64,000 nucleotides of DNA from Nematopogon swammerdamellus (Eukaryota > Arthropoda > Insecta > Lepidoptera > Adelidae): NCBI GenBank assembly GCA_946902875.1, contig OX336343.1, positions 24,475,596-24,539,595 of the forward strand, written 5' to 3'. How positions within the stretch are numbered: position 1 is the stretch's first letter; each line of letters starts with the position of its first letter. Positions 7,837-16,768 of this stretch are shown piece after piece. A model generated the notes under the pieces. That model ran no database searches and was not told the DNA's origin. It was given only the letters and a program-made list of their open reading frames with translations. The translations under genes and the position numbers were made by a program.

Positions 7837-9450
7837 CTGCACCGAACAATCGCTCACTACACAGTCAGGCGCACGTGCGTTGACACCTCCGCCAGGTCGA
7901 GTGTGCCGTCGGGCAGGTTGCGCAGTGTCGACACCGTTACCCTCGCCACCTGCGACGCACCACCTGCACCGAACAATCGCTCACTACACAGTCAGGCGCA
8001 CGTGCGTTGACACCTCCGCCAGGTCCAGTGTGCCGTCGGGCAGGTTGCGCAGCGTCGACACCGTTACCCCCGCCACCTGCGACGCACCACCTGCACCGAA
8101 CAATCGCTCACTACACAGTCAGGCGCACGTGCGTTGACACCTCCGCCAGGTCCAGTGTGCCGTTGGGCAGGTTGCGCAGCGTCGACACCGTTACCCCCGC
8201 CACCTGCGACGCATCACCAGCACCGAACAATCGCTCACTACACAGTCAGGCGCACGTGCGTTGACACCTCCGCCAGGTCCAGTGTGCCGTCGGGCAGGTT
8301 GCGCAGAGTCGACACCGTTACCCTCGCCACCTGCGACGCACCACCTGCACCGAACAATCGCTCACTACACAGTCAGGCGCACGTGCGTTGACACCTCCGC
8401 CAGGTCCAGTGTGCCGTCGGGCAGGTTGCGCAGCGTCGACACCGTTACCCTCGCCACCTGCGACGCACCACCTGCACCCAACAATCGCTCACTACACAGT
8501 CAGGCGCACGTGCGTTGACACCTCCGCCAGGTCCAGTGTGCCGTCGGGCAGGTTTCGCAGCGTCGACACCGTTACCCTCGCCACCTGCGACGCACCACCT
8601 GCACCAAACAATCGCTCACTACACAGTCAGGCGCACGTGCGTTGACACCTCCGCCAGGTCCAGTGTGCCGTCGGGCAGGTTGCGCAGCGTCGATACCGTT
8701 ACCCCCGCCACCTGCGACGCACCACCTGTACCGAACAATCGCTCACTACACAGTCAGGCGCACGTGCGTTGACACCTCCGCCAGGTCCAGTGTGCCGTCG
8801 GGCAGGTTGCGCAGCGTCGATACCGTTACCCCCGCCACCTGCGACGCACCACCTGCACCGAACAATCGCTCACTACACAGTCAGGCGCACGTGCGTTGAC
8901 ACCTCCGCCAGGTCCAGTGTGCCGTCGGGCAGGTTGCGCAGCGTCGATACCGTTACCCCCGCCACCTGCGACGCACCACCTGCACCGAACAATCGCTCAC
9001 TACACAGTCAGGCGCACGTGCGTTGACACCTCCGCCAGGTCCAGTGTGCCGTCGGGCAGGTTGCGCAGCGTCGATACCGTTACCCCCGCCACCTGCGACG
9101 CACCACCTGCACCGAACAATCGCTCACTACACAGTCAGGCGCACGTGCGTTGACACCTCCGCCAGGTCCAGTGTGCCGTCGGGCAGGATGCGCAGCGTCG
9201 ATACCGTTACCCCCGCCACCTGCGATGCACCACCTGCACCGAACAATCGCTCACTACACAGTCAGGTGCACGTGCGTTGACACCTCCGCCAGGTCCAGTG
9301 TGCCGTCGGGCAGGTTGCGCAGCGTCGATACCGTTACCCCCGCCACCTGCGACGCACCACCTGCACCGAACAATCGCTCACTACACAGTCAGGCGCACGT
9401 GCGTTGACACCTCCGCCAGGTCCAGTGTGCCGTCGGGCAGGTTGCGCAGC
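7752..9450 (-). repeat. 127-bp tandem array (13 full units plus a partial) built from threonine aldolase exon B
   Basis: Units begin at 7752, 7879, 8006 and every 127 bp to 9276; a 48-bp partial unit spans 9403-9450. On the minus strand each unit consists of about 35 bp of intron with an intact acceptor (TGTTCGGTGCAG) and the first 86 or so bases of exon B, coding ...LPDGTLDLAEVS. It then jumps back to intron (GTGCGCCTGACTGTGTAG), giving an in-frame stop. Units differ by only a few substitutions. The join lies at a GCGCACG-like microhomology shared by exon and intron. Because 127 is not a multiple of three, the plus strand shows a ladder of overlapping 85-codon ORFs, which are artefacts. Confidence 0.95.
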
Positions 9451-10379
9451 TAATCTAATACCTAACTAATAATTGTATACCTATGTACTTTTTCCGCCCA
9501 CTCAAAGGAAGCGAGTAGTGCTGGGTAGGGTGGTACCTTAGTGGTTTATTGTTATGTAACGTAACCTACCTTGCTCACACAGGTACATATGGGACTTGTC
9601 TCCACAGAGCATTTCCGCTCCTCGCTGGCTGCAGTGCACCATCGCTGCACAAACACAAGCACGGCTGCAGCAACAACACATCCACAACATCAATACGTTT
9701 AATCTATTCCACTGTTATTTTTAAAACTGAACGCACATTTCGCATTGGCAAACTAACTAAACTTGATCCTACTTACTGAGTTGTAATATGCATTTTGTTA
9801 TGTCTGAATATACAGTATGTGGGTAGTTATGACTTTGAGTGAAGATTGACATTGGAGGAAAAACTACCCGCATGGAACAGTTCTTCATAGATGCACTCCT
9901 TGAAGGTGGAGCCGAAACGCGGAGGCCCATATCACAGTAATATATAGCTATATATTTACTGTGCCTATATCCAGCATAGTAAGTGTACAGCACACATTTT
10001 ACCTGTGTTTTATCATTATAAGTAAGTATGTAACGTTACTACTATGTTACTAAATAAATACTAAACTGAAATGAACTTTGAAAATGAATTGTGCTTGTTC
10101 CTAACGCCTGCAAAAATGAATGTCAAAAAATTTAATGCAAATGGAGCAACGCTTGTTCTGTGCACCAGTGTTACCTGTGATTATCTTACCTATTCAGTCG
10201 TGGTAGGGACCAATTTGAATTTCATAATAGATTGTATGCTGGAGAAAGGAAGTCTCAAGCGACAGAACTACTTGGGGAGACGTAGGTACTTTGTGGCAGA
10301 TAGTGAAGAGCAGTATGCAACATGTCAACGGTGTTTTCTCGTAGAGGGAACATATTAGGTAACTAGAGTGCAAACTGAC
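9451..10379 (-). other. Intron region between exons A and B; expected exon not found
   Basis: AT-rich apart from 9590-9690. I read the minus strand in three frames for the roughly 25-residue conserved stretch that normally follows GTMANLIA (a Cys/His-rich segment ending before the GG of exon B) and did not find it. An open 95-codon plus-strand frame (10071-10358) resembles no family I recognise. A short minus-strand open stretch near 9850-9925 is not convincing either. Confidence 0.5.
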
Positions 10380-10641
10380 TGGCGATGAGGTTGGCCATGG
10401 TGCCGGAGGGCAGGAAGAGTGCGGCCTGCTTGCCCAGCAGTGCGGCCACGCGCGCCTCCAGCGCGTTCACCGTGGGGTCCTCGCCGTACACGTCGTCGCC
10501 CACCACCGCCTCAGCCATCGCGCGACGCATCGCTTCCGTGGGCTGCGTCACCGTGTCCGAGCGTAGATCCACGCACGTCACCCTCGAGTTCCCCTCTGCC
10601 GACATTCTCGCCTCGGTCACCTGTACGCACCGTGCGCCCAA
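10380..10641 (-). CDS. L-threonine aldolase, exon A (N-terminal coding exon)
   Basis: The minus-strand frame encodes [20 protein letters not shown], then [24 protein letters not shown] and [14 protein letters not shown], the canonical N-terminus of low-specificity L-threonine aldolase, a cytosolic PLP enzyme that cleaves threonine or allo-threonine to glycine and acetaldehyde. The exon ends at 10380 before a GTCAGT donor (phase 1). Two in-frame Met codons exist (10641 and 10605). The second (MSAEGNSRV) gives an N-terminus of usual length and is preferred. Spliced directly to exon B the frame stays open but lacks about 25 conserved residues, so a symmetric exon is missing from the sequence or lost. 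Confidence 0.88.
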
Positions 10642-10718
10642 TCATTATTTTATGCTTCGCTTGCATTATAGTCCGTTCTCTAAAATCTGTGAGTTACATT
10701 TAGATAGTTACCAGGTAA

Positions 10719-11110
10719 ATATATCGTCACCTAAGTATCAACACCGCGGAAGTCATTTATGGCCATTTTACAGGAACAAAAAACCTATTATTTCGCAAGT
10801 TTTTCAAGCATCTTTATTTTAAATTATTACAGGGTATTAAAGTAATATTCCAAATCCCATGAAAGAAAAATAAATGACAAATTCACCTTTATTCAGTATG
10901 TTTGGCGAACACTATGGTGGACTGAAAACAATCCAAAGCGGGTGACTTCCGTGATGTACATTCTTAGCCTTCTACGGCATCTGAGTGGTTGTTAGGCATT
11001 TGAGCAACCAATTAGAAGACGCGTCTTTGAATCCTCTATCCAATGACATTAAAATGGTGTTTCCGTTTAAAAATGACTTCCGCGGTGTTGATACTTAGGC
11101 GACGATATAG
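10719..11110. mobile_element. MITE with ~40-bp terminal inverted repeats
   Basis: ATATCGTCACCTAAGTATCA near 10721 continues through ACACCGCGGAAGTCATTT, and its reverse complement lies at 11069-11110 with one or two mismatches. The 310-bp interior has no coding potential. It sits about 80 bp upstream of threonine aldolase exon A, so it may overlap the gene's 5' region. The superfamily is not assigned. Confidence 0.8.
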
Positions 11111-11211
11111 GGTTACCATCCGTCTGGATTTGTCCAGACATGTCAGGACTTTCGGCCTTCCGTCCGCACTTCATCCGGCTTATGAATTTCTCTGGATGGA
11201 TTTATTTTTAA

Positions 11212-11878
11212 CCCTCTGAGCAAATTTCCGACTTTTTTTGAAAAGCCGCTGAGCAAACTTCCAAAGGTACCCGCGCGCAACTTTCTCCGCACTTTTCAAT
11301 TATAAAATCATAACTCTAATATTTACTTCGGGACCCATATTAATTTGCACCTCATTACAATCTAGATAAAATTATCGTTCATATGATATAGGTTTGAGTT
11401 AATTAGATTTCAATGGGAATTAATAAAAAATAGGTAAGGTTAGATATCAAATTTTATGGGTCTACGAAGGAAAGAACGAAGATACCTTGAAAACTAAAGC
11501 GACAACATATCTTTTTTTTATTTTAGAATATAACTATAATACATTTCTAATAGAACAGCATCAAATTCTGTTAAAATCTTCTTGAAAAAATGTTCACCAG
11601 AACCCACTTACCGCGCACACAGAACGGTACGAACTTCCAGCGAATATGCAAATATTTGTTTCATGGACCACGCATATGACACCATCGCTGCGAACATTTT
11701 TTGTTGCGTTCCTTCATTACTCAAGTTTTCATTAGAGGAACAGAGATAGCCCTAAGTTCAAAGCTGACAGAGTAAGAAATAAAAAACCAACTCCGGACGT
11801 CAAGTCGATTAATAGATCGCTGTTGCTCAGCGGTAAATTTCGGCTGGTCAGTGGAGTGTATCGGATTTGCTCAGAGGG
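11212..11878. mobile_element. piggyBac-type non-autonomous element with TTAA duplication
   Basis: Bounded by TTAA at 11208-11211 and 11879-11882. The ends are CCCTCTGAGCAAATTTCCGA and, inverted, CCCTCTGAGCAAATCCGATA. A second inverted pair (CCGCTGAGCAAAC at about 11243 and its complement at about 11823) lies just inside, giving the end-plus-internal repeat layout typical of piggyBac. The 667-bp body has no transposase. Confidence 0.85.
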
Positions 11879-12073
11879 TTAATGAATGTTGAATTTTTGC
11901 ATTAAATTACAAAAATATAACCAAATACTACCTAAATAATTAATCTTTATATTATACAAGCTGTTTTCGCCGCACTCCGCACGCACCCCGCCCGCTTCCG
12001 CTATCCCTATTAAACATTGTGGTATCGTGGGGTGGGATTTATTATTTCATTATATAGATATTTAGATTATAGA

Positions 12074-12169
12074 GACTTAAAGGAGTCGGGGGACCGCTAA
12101 GTAAATTAAATATGAAGACTCAAGAGTTGCGCGAGAATTTACTTAGCGGTCCACGACTCCTTTAAGTAA
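12074..12169. repeat. Small foldback: ~33-bp inverted arms
   Basis: GACTTAAAGGAGTCGGGGG at 12074 continues through ACCGCTAAGTAAATT and is mirrored at 12136-12169, with a loop of about 28 bp. It could be a very short MITE; target duplications are unclear. Confidence 0.75.
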
Positions 12170-12270
12170 GTAAACGGAAATTATTTTTGACTTTTTAAGA
12201 GTCGGGGGTTTTTTAAATTTGTAATTTATATCGAAATTGGTTCAGTGGTTTTCGAAAAATCAGCACAATA

Positions 12271-12417
12271 CTATGGTGTGTGGTTACCTTCAGCAAAACT
12301 TGTGATGTGGTCGTTTTCGGCAATTTTCAGTTTGATAAATTAGTATGGTGTGTGGTTACCTTCAGCAAAACTTTTGTGATGTGGACTTATTCAGCAATTT
12401 GCAGTCTGACACATATG
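12271..12417. repeat. Two-copy tandem repeat, ~71 bp
   Basis: TATGGTGTGTGGTTACCTTC followed by AGCAAAACTT...TGATGTGG occurs at 12273 and again at 12344, with several differences toward the 3' side. Confidence 0.7.
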
Positions 12418-13157
12418 GCGAATAATTCTGTACCACTTCAATCGATTTCGATTATTCGATTTCGATTATTCTTTTTTAAGTAATATTACTAATAATATTA
12501 CTAAAAAGAATGAAATAAAAACTGTTTTAAAAAATATTAAACCGATTTCCAAAAAACAAAAAAAAAGAACTAAAAGGTATTAAATACATAATATTTTGAA
12601 ATTTTCTCTGTCCTGTTGAAATAGATGAATCGATATATGATACATATTCGGACCCTTGTTTCATGAATATTCTAAATTTGAAATTTTTTATCTTTTCCGA
12701 CCGGCCAGGTGCGCTTAATTTATTATGGTACGAGTACCATCGAGCTGGTCTGATGATGGAGACAGAAGGTGGCCATAGGAACTCCTAAACTACACATGAT
12801 AAACCCATCGTGTTTGGGCTCATTGCATTTGTCTTCACGAGCAATTTACTTTAAACCTAAGAGATTCTCAATTTGACGGTATGTTTTCTTTTTTTGGATG
12901 TTTGTTACGCGATTACTCCGTCAATTGTGGGCCGATTTTGAAAATTGTTTTTTTTTTTTATTTGAAAGGGGATAACCCTGAGGTTTTTGAAGTGAAAACT
13001 TCTTTAGCGGCGCTTGGCACTTTTTTAGGTGGGTAAAAAATGTATAACTCGCGACATCGCGTCAGCGTCATTTTTAAAATGAAACCTTAAGTCATTGCAT
13101 TAAGGGTTAAGTTAGAGTGGCACGGGATCTGCCGGCACTCCCGGAGTGCAACTGTTA

Positions 13158-13716
13158 AGTAGGGTTCGGTAACACGTTTATGTCTGTCCATTCTACTATG
13201 TTCTGCAAAATGAATGTAGGGTTCCGTAACAAATGCATGTCTGTCTGTTCTACAAAATTTAACATTTATTTCAAAATGAATGTAGGGTTCCGTAACAAAT
13301 GCATGTCTATCCGTTCTACTAAATTTTACAATTTTCAACCAAGGTCCTCCGACGGTTATTTTATAATAAAAGTAGGGTTCCGTAACACGTTTATGTCTGT
13401 CCATTCTACTAAGTTTTGCAAGATGAATGTAGGGTTCCGTAACAAATGCATGTCTGTCCGTTCTACAAAATTTAACATTTATTTCAAAATGAATGTAGGG
13501 TTCCGTAACAAATGTATGTCTGTCCGTTCTACTAAATTTTACAATTTTCAACCAAGGCCCTCCGACGGTTATTTCATAATAAAAGTAGGGTTCCGTAACA
13601 AATGTATGTCTGTCCGTTCTACTAAATTTCACAATTTTCAACCAAGGTCCTCCGACGGTTATTTTATAATAAAAGTAGGGTTTCGTAACACGTTTATGTC
13701 TGTCCATTCTTCTAAG
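13158..13716. repeat. Short-unit satellite with GTAGGGTTCCGTAAC core
   Basis: About eight units of variable length (roughly 57-92 bp), each starting GTAGGGTTCCGTAACA followed by ATGTCTGTCCATTCTAC-like sequence. Longer and shorter unit types alternate; the longer ones include CAACCAAGGTCCTCCGACGG, giving a higher-order pattern. Long ORFs on both strands are artefacts of the repeat. The right end abuts a SINE at 13721. Confidence 0.85.
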
Positions 13717-13720
13717 TTCT

Positions 13721-14078
13721 GCAACATCACCTACAACGTCCGTGATGTCAGCCCATAACACCGGGTGAACTAAGTGCCATGTCAGTGCTTCCCCCTTTGA
13801 TCGTGCTGACTACACTGAACTGGTCGGAAAACACAAACTATTTACATAGCCGTTTCGACCGACGTTTAATTCAGTGCGGTGGTACCAACCCGGGCGGGTT
13901 ACACCCTACCACAAAGTAAGATTAGGAGGGAAGGGACCTACAGTTTTACGAGGAATCCGAACCTCGGTCAGCCTCCAACGGTCAGCGGTCACCCATCCAA
14001 GTACTGACCGCACCCAGCGTTGCTTAACATTCAATAGCGACAGTTGACTGTCTGCACCACTGAGCTATCGAGGCTGAC
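13721..14078 (-). mobile_element. SINE with tRNA-like head and embedded 5S rRNA-like block
   Basis: Read on the minus strand, it starts GTCAGCCTCGATAGCTCAGT (tRNA-like A box TAGCTCAGTGG). Next comes GTTAAGCAACGCTGGGTGCG and TCAGTACTTGGATGGGTGACC, which closely match the internal promoter region of 5S rRNA, and then GAGGTTCGGATTCCTCG (B box GGTTCGGATTCC). A body of about 230 bp follows, ending ...GACGTTGTAGGTGATGTTGC. A plus-strand sister copy is at 18581-18983, and body-only relatives are at 51600-51870, 52984-53215 and 42500-42665. Confidence 0.8.
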
Positions 14079-14199
14079 GTGGTCCTATTTTAATTGGGTC
14101 AAGATCGGATTGGAAAACGAGGCGGAATCGCGAGGCTGAAGGCTGAGAGATTCCGCCGAGTACATTAATAGCAAAAAATTACTAAAAAAAACTGTGAAA

Positions 14200-14580
14200 T
14201 AAAAAAAAGTTTTAAAAAACATAAGCCCGACTTCCTAAAAAAAGTAAAACTAAAAAACTATTTAAAATAAAAATATAAAAACCGCCTTCAAAAATATATG
14301 AAATAAAAACCTAAAAAAAAAAAACGAACCCTAGAGTTGAAGGTGGTGCTAAAGCAAGCAAAAATGATGCATAAAAGAAAACATGAGTGGATGATAATAT
14401 CCTTTGTGATTTGTGTAGCCTTTTTAGCACCGCCTTCAACTCTAGGGTTCGTTTTTTTTTTAGGTTTTTATTTCATATATTTTTGAAGGCGGTTTTTATA
14501 TTTTTATTTTAAATAGTTTTTTAGTTTTACTTTTTTTAGGAAGTCGGTTTTAGGTTTTTTAAAACTTTTTTAAAAAAATT
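14200..14580. repeat. Large foldback with ~150-bp arms
   Basis: The left arm about 14202-14350 and right arm about 14420-14578 are nearly exact reverse complements (for example CGAACCCTAGAGTTGAAGG against CCTTCAACTCTAGGGTTCG), with a loop of about 70 bp. The arms are A-rich and T-rich and non-coding. A stem of this size is typical of foldback transposons or a recent inverted duplication. Confidence 0.85.
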
Positions 14581-14914
14581 TATGCAAAAACGTTGTGGGC
14601 CACCTAAACATTAGGCTAGGTTTAATTTATAGTAGATATGCGGAGCATAGAGACGCATCACCAATCATCATCATCAGAGATGGTCATGGAATAGGTTAGT
14701 TACTTTGTTTTAATAAGATATTGCGTTTGTAGGCTCTATATGGTACTAACTAACTCAATTATATTATATTATTAGGCTAACAGCTTTAATAATATAATAA
14801 TAAAACCGTTTTTTACTTTTGTATTAATTTTGTGTATTTTTATTACTTTTGTATAAATATGTAAAATTAATACTTATGAATTTTTAAAATGTGAAATAAA
14901 GATAATAATTGAAT

Positions 14915-15065
14915 AATGAGTGGTTGGGTCAAGGGCAAGATCCAGAAGGCACCTGCTCGACACTGCACGCATCGTCCGGAGGTTCCTCTCTTTGGGACCC
15001 GACCATCGGTAGCCTGGGCTCGCCCCGCCGCCGGTGGTGGAAACTCCGTTTGTTTTTATATTAAT
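14915..15065 (+). mobile_element. 3' end of a non-LTR-like element (same family as 46510-46890)
   Basis: GAGTGGTTGGGTCAAGGGCA through GGAGGTTCCTCTCTTTGGGA and CCGCCGCCGGTGGTGGAAAC matches 46645-46780 closely, including the last codons of that ORF (a -RIVRRFLSL- end) and the AT-rich tail. This copy is 5'-truncated. Confidence 0.7.
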
Positions 15066-15126
15066 TTTAGGTTTTAATTAAAAAAAAAAAATGTAAAATT
15101 TGTATAAAAATAAATGTGGAAATAAA

Positions 15127-15232
15127 TGGATAATAATAATAACAGCTTTAGCTGATTCGCCTATATCACAACACTTATATATAAGTGTTGTGATATAGGC
15201 GAATCAGCTAAAGCTGTTATTATTATTATCCA
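15127..15232. repeat. Perfect 106-bp palindrome without loop
   Basis: Two 53-bp arms centred between 15179 and 15180 are exact reverse complements (TGGATAATAATAATAACAGC outermost, ACACTTATA at the centre), with no spacer. Confidence 0.9.
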
Positions 15233-15297
15233 ACAAAAAAGTACCTATATTTAATATAACTATATATAGTTATATTAAATATAGGTACTTTTTTGTT
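15232..15297. repeat. Second perfect palindrome, 66 bp, abutting the first
   Basis: Centred between 15264 and 15265, with 33-bp arms AACAAAAAAGTACCTATATT... exactly mirrored and no spacer. It shares its first base with the end of the preceding palindrome. Confidence 0.9.
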
Positions 15298-15497
15298 TTT
15301 GTTTTTTTTTTTTATATGATTTTCCTGTTCTCTTCGTTCTTGCATTGATGATTTTTAGAAATCTTTTCTGTATGTTCCTCATTGTAACTCTTAAACCGAA
15401 CCTCCGAATTTGATGAAACTTAGTACTTAAGCACATTTAGCTATATGTGACACAGGATAATAGGCTAAATAAAATTTAGTTCCGGTTACGCTAAGAT

Positions 15498-15899
15498 GTG
15501 CCTCTCATATTAATCAATATCACAGCATTAAGACCGGATATACTCATATTCTCAAAAGCGACAAAGCATGTAGTACTTGTTGAACTTACAGTTCCATGGA
15601 AAAGTAACATACCGAAGGACCACAACATCAAACTTAACAAGTACTGCAACTTAGTAGACCGGATTGTGAGAAACGGATTCAAGACTGATCTCTTCGCTGT
15701 GGAAGTTATAGCAAGAGGACTATCAGCGAAGTCGCTCTACAGTCTCTTCAAGAATCTAGGGCTGCCAAGATCGACACTAAGCTCATATATGGAGAGAGCT
15801 TCAAAAAACGTCACTGGAAGCATCCTACAGAATATGGATAGGCAGAGAGAGGGAGGTCGAGAGCTGGTGGTTTCCCGCGTCCTAGTCGACGCAGACTAG
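15498..15899 (+). pseudogene. PD-(D/E)XK nuclease-like fragment from a mobile element
   Basis: A 133-codon open frame. RPDILIFSKATKHVVLVELTVPW has the layout D - (about 14 residues) - E-x-T in a hydrophobic strand, as in restriction-like endonuclease domains. A downstream stretch VEVIARGLSAKSLYSLFKNLG parallels VPILVSAHGLIAKSLDDHFKRL in the ORF at 46512, suggesting related sources. No RT precedes it, and the upstream part of the protein is missing. The family name is not certain; I have seen this type as the C-terminal part of retroelement polyproteins in many animals. Confidence 0.55.
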
Positions 15900-16160
15900 C
15901 TGACGAGGGCTTGATGCGAGCCGAAACGTAAAGCATGCGCGGGAAATTTAGAGTGGCCACTCGCTAGTCCCGACCTCGATTAACACCCTCCTCTACTGCC
16001 GATGGGCCCGGATATGTTCGGTGAAGCCATCGTAAGCTGAGTTCCACACCTTCATCGAATTGTTCCGCGCGCCACAATAAAGGTACGGTAGAGGTTTTTA
16101 CTTTCTTCTTTTTAAATACGAGTTTCGCGTGAGCGAAGCCGCGGGCACAAGCGATTCTTC
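15900..16160 (+). repeat. 3' non-coding tail following the nuclease-like ORF
   Basis: It includes CACAATAAAGGTACGG and ends with AAATACGAGTTTCGCGTGAG followed by CGAAGCCGCGGGC, a terminal block that also borders the element at 31883-33398. The stretch 16160-16760 after it holds C-rich and AT-rich sequence in which I see no gene. Confidence 0.5.
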
Positions 16161-16768
16161 TATAATTTAACCCCGGTTAATTTTTTAACACCCCCACCCC
16201 CCGCCCGCCCCGGCCGAGGGGCGAGGGGTAAATCAATACCCCCGCCCCCATCGTCCTCCGTCCCCCCTACCTCGGCTCCTAGATATCAAGCCCCTCCAAG
16301 ATAACATAAGGCATAGAAGGGCAGTGCCAAGTTGAGAGGTGGCTAGCCTACCCACCTACATGTATACACATTTTTGAAAATAGGCTTTACTTACGGATCT
16401 AGTTTATCTTATATATCACCTTCAAATATTATACCTACCTTAACTGCTCGCCCCTCTAATATAATAAGTGATGGCGTGATCAAAGAATATAAATACTACG
16501 GCGTGATGTGATGTTACGAAAATACGGCCCTTTGTTTACTTCTTCTTCTTCTTCTTTTTATTTCTGGCGATTAGCCGATATACGTTCGACTTATTACGCC
16601 AATATCAAGTCTTGAAAGATCCACGGTAATAAATAAGTACTACTTCTCACATAGAGAAAACAAATAATTTTGATATAAATAATCATTGATTGATTATTGG
16701 GATAAATAAGATAAGAATCATTATTACTCTATCTATGGAATCAAGTGCAATCAATCACACGTCACCTC

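Larger units (their letters stand above)
11883..13157. other. AT-rich spacer with small repeats
   Basis: No gene seen. It contains a GC-rich patch near 11955-12010 and a short line of RTE-type tail sequence (GGTTCAGTGGTTTTCGAAAAATC near 12239). Two small structures inside are listed separately. The rest is AT-rich and unassigned. Confidence 0.5.

Noticed and set aside
7774..9407. Ladder of overlapping 85-codon plus-strand ORFs that look like a repeated protein family
   Set aside because: They are antisense to threonine aldolase exon B and arise because the 127-bp unit shifts frame each period; no independent coding evidence.
7752..9450. CRISPR-like array
   Set aside because: Regular units, but with no repeat/spacer structure and a eukaryotic context; every unit is the same exon-derived sequence.
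13087..13761. ORFs of 224 and 192 codons on both strands in the GTAGGGTTCCGTAAC repeats
   Set aside because: Open on both strands only because of satellite periodicity; no protein family resemblance.
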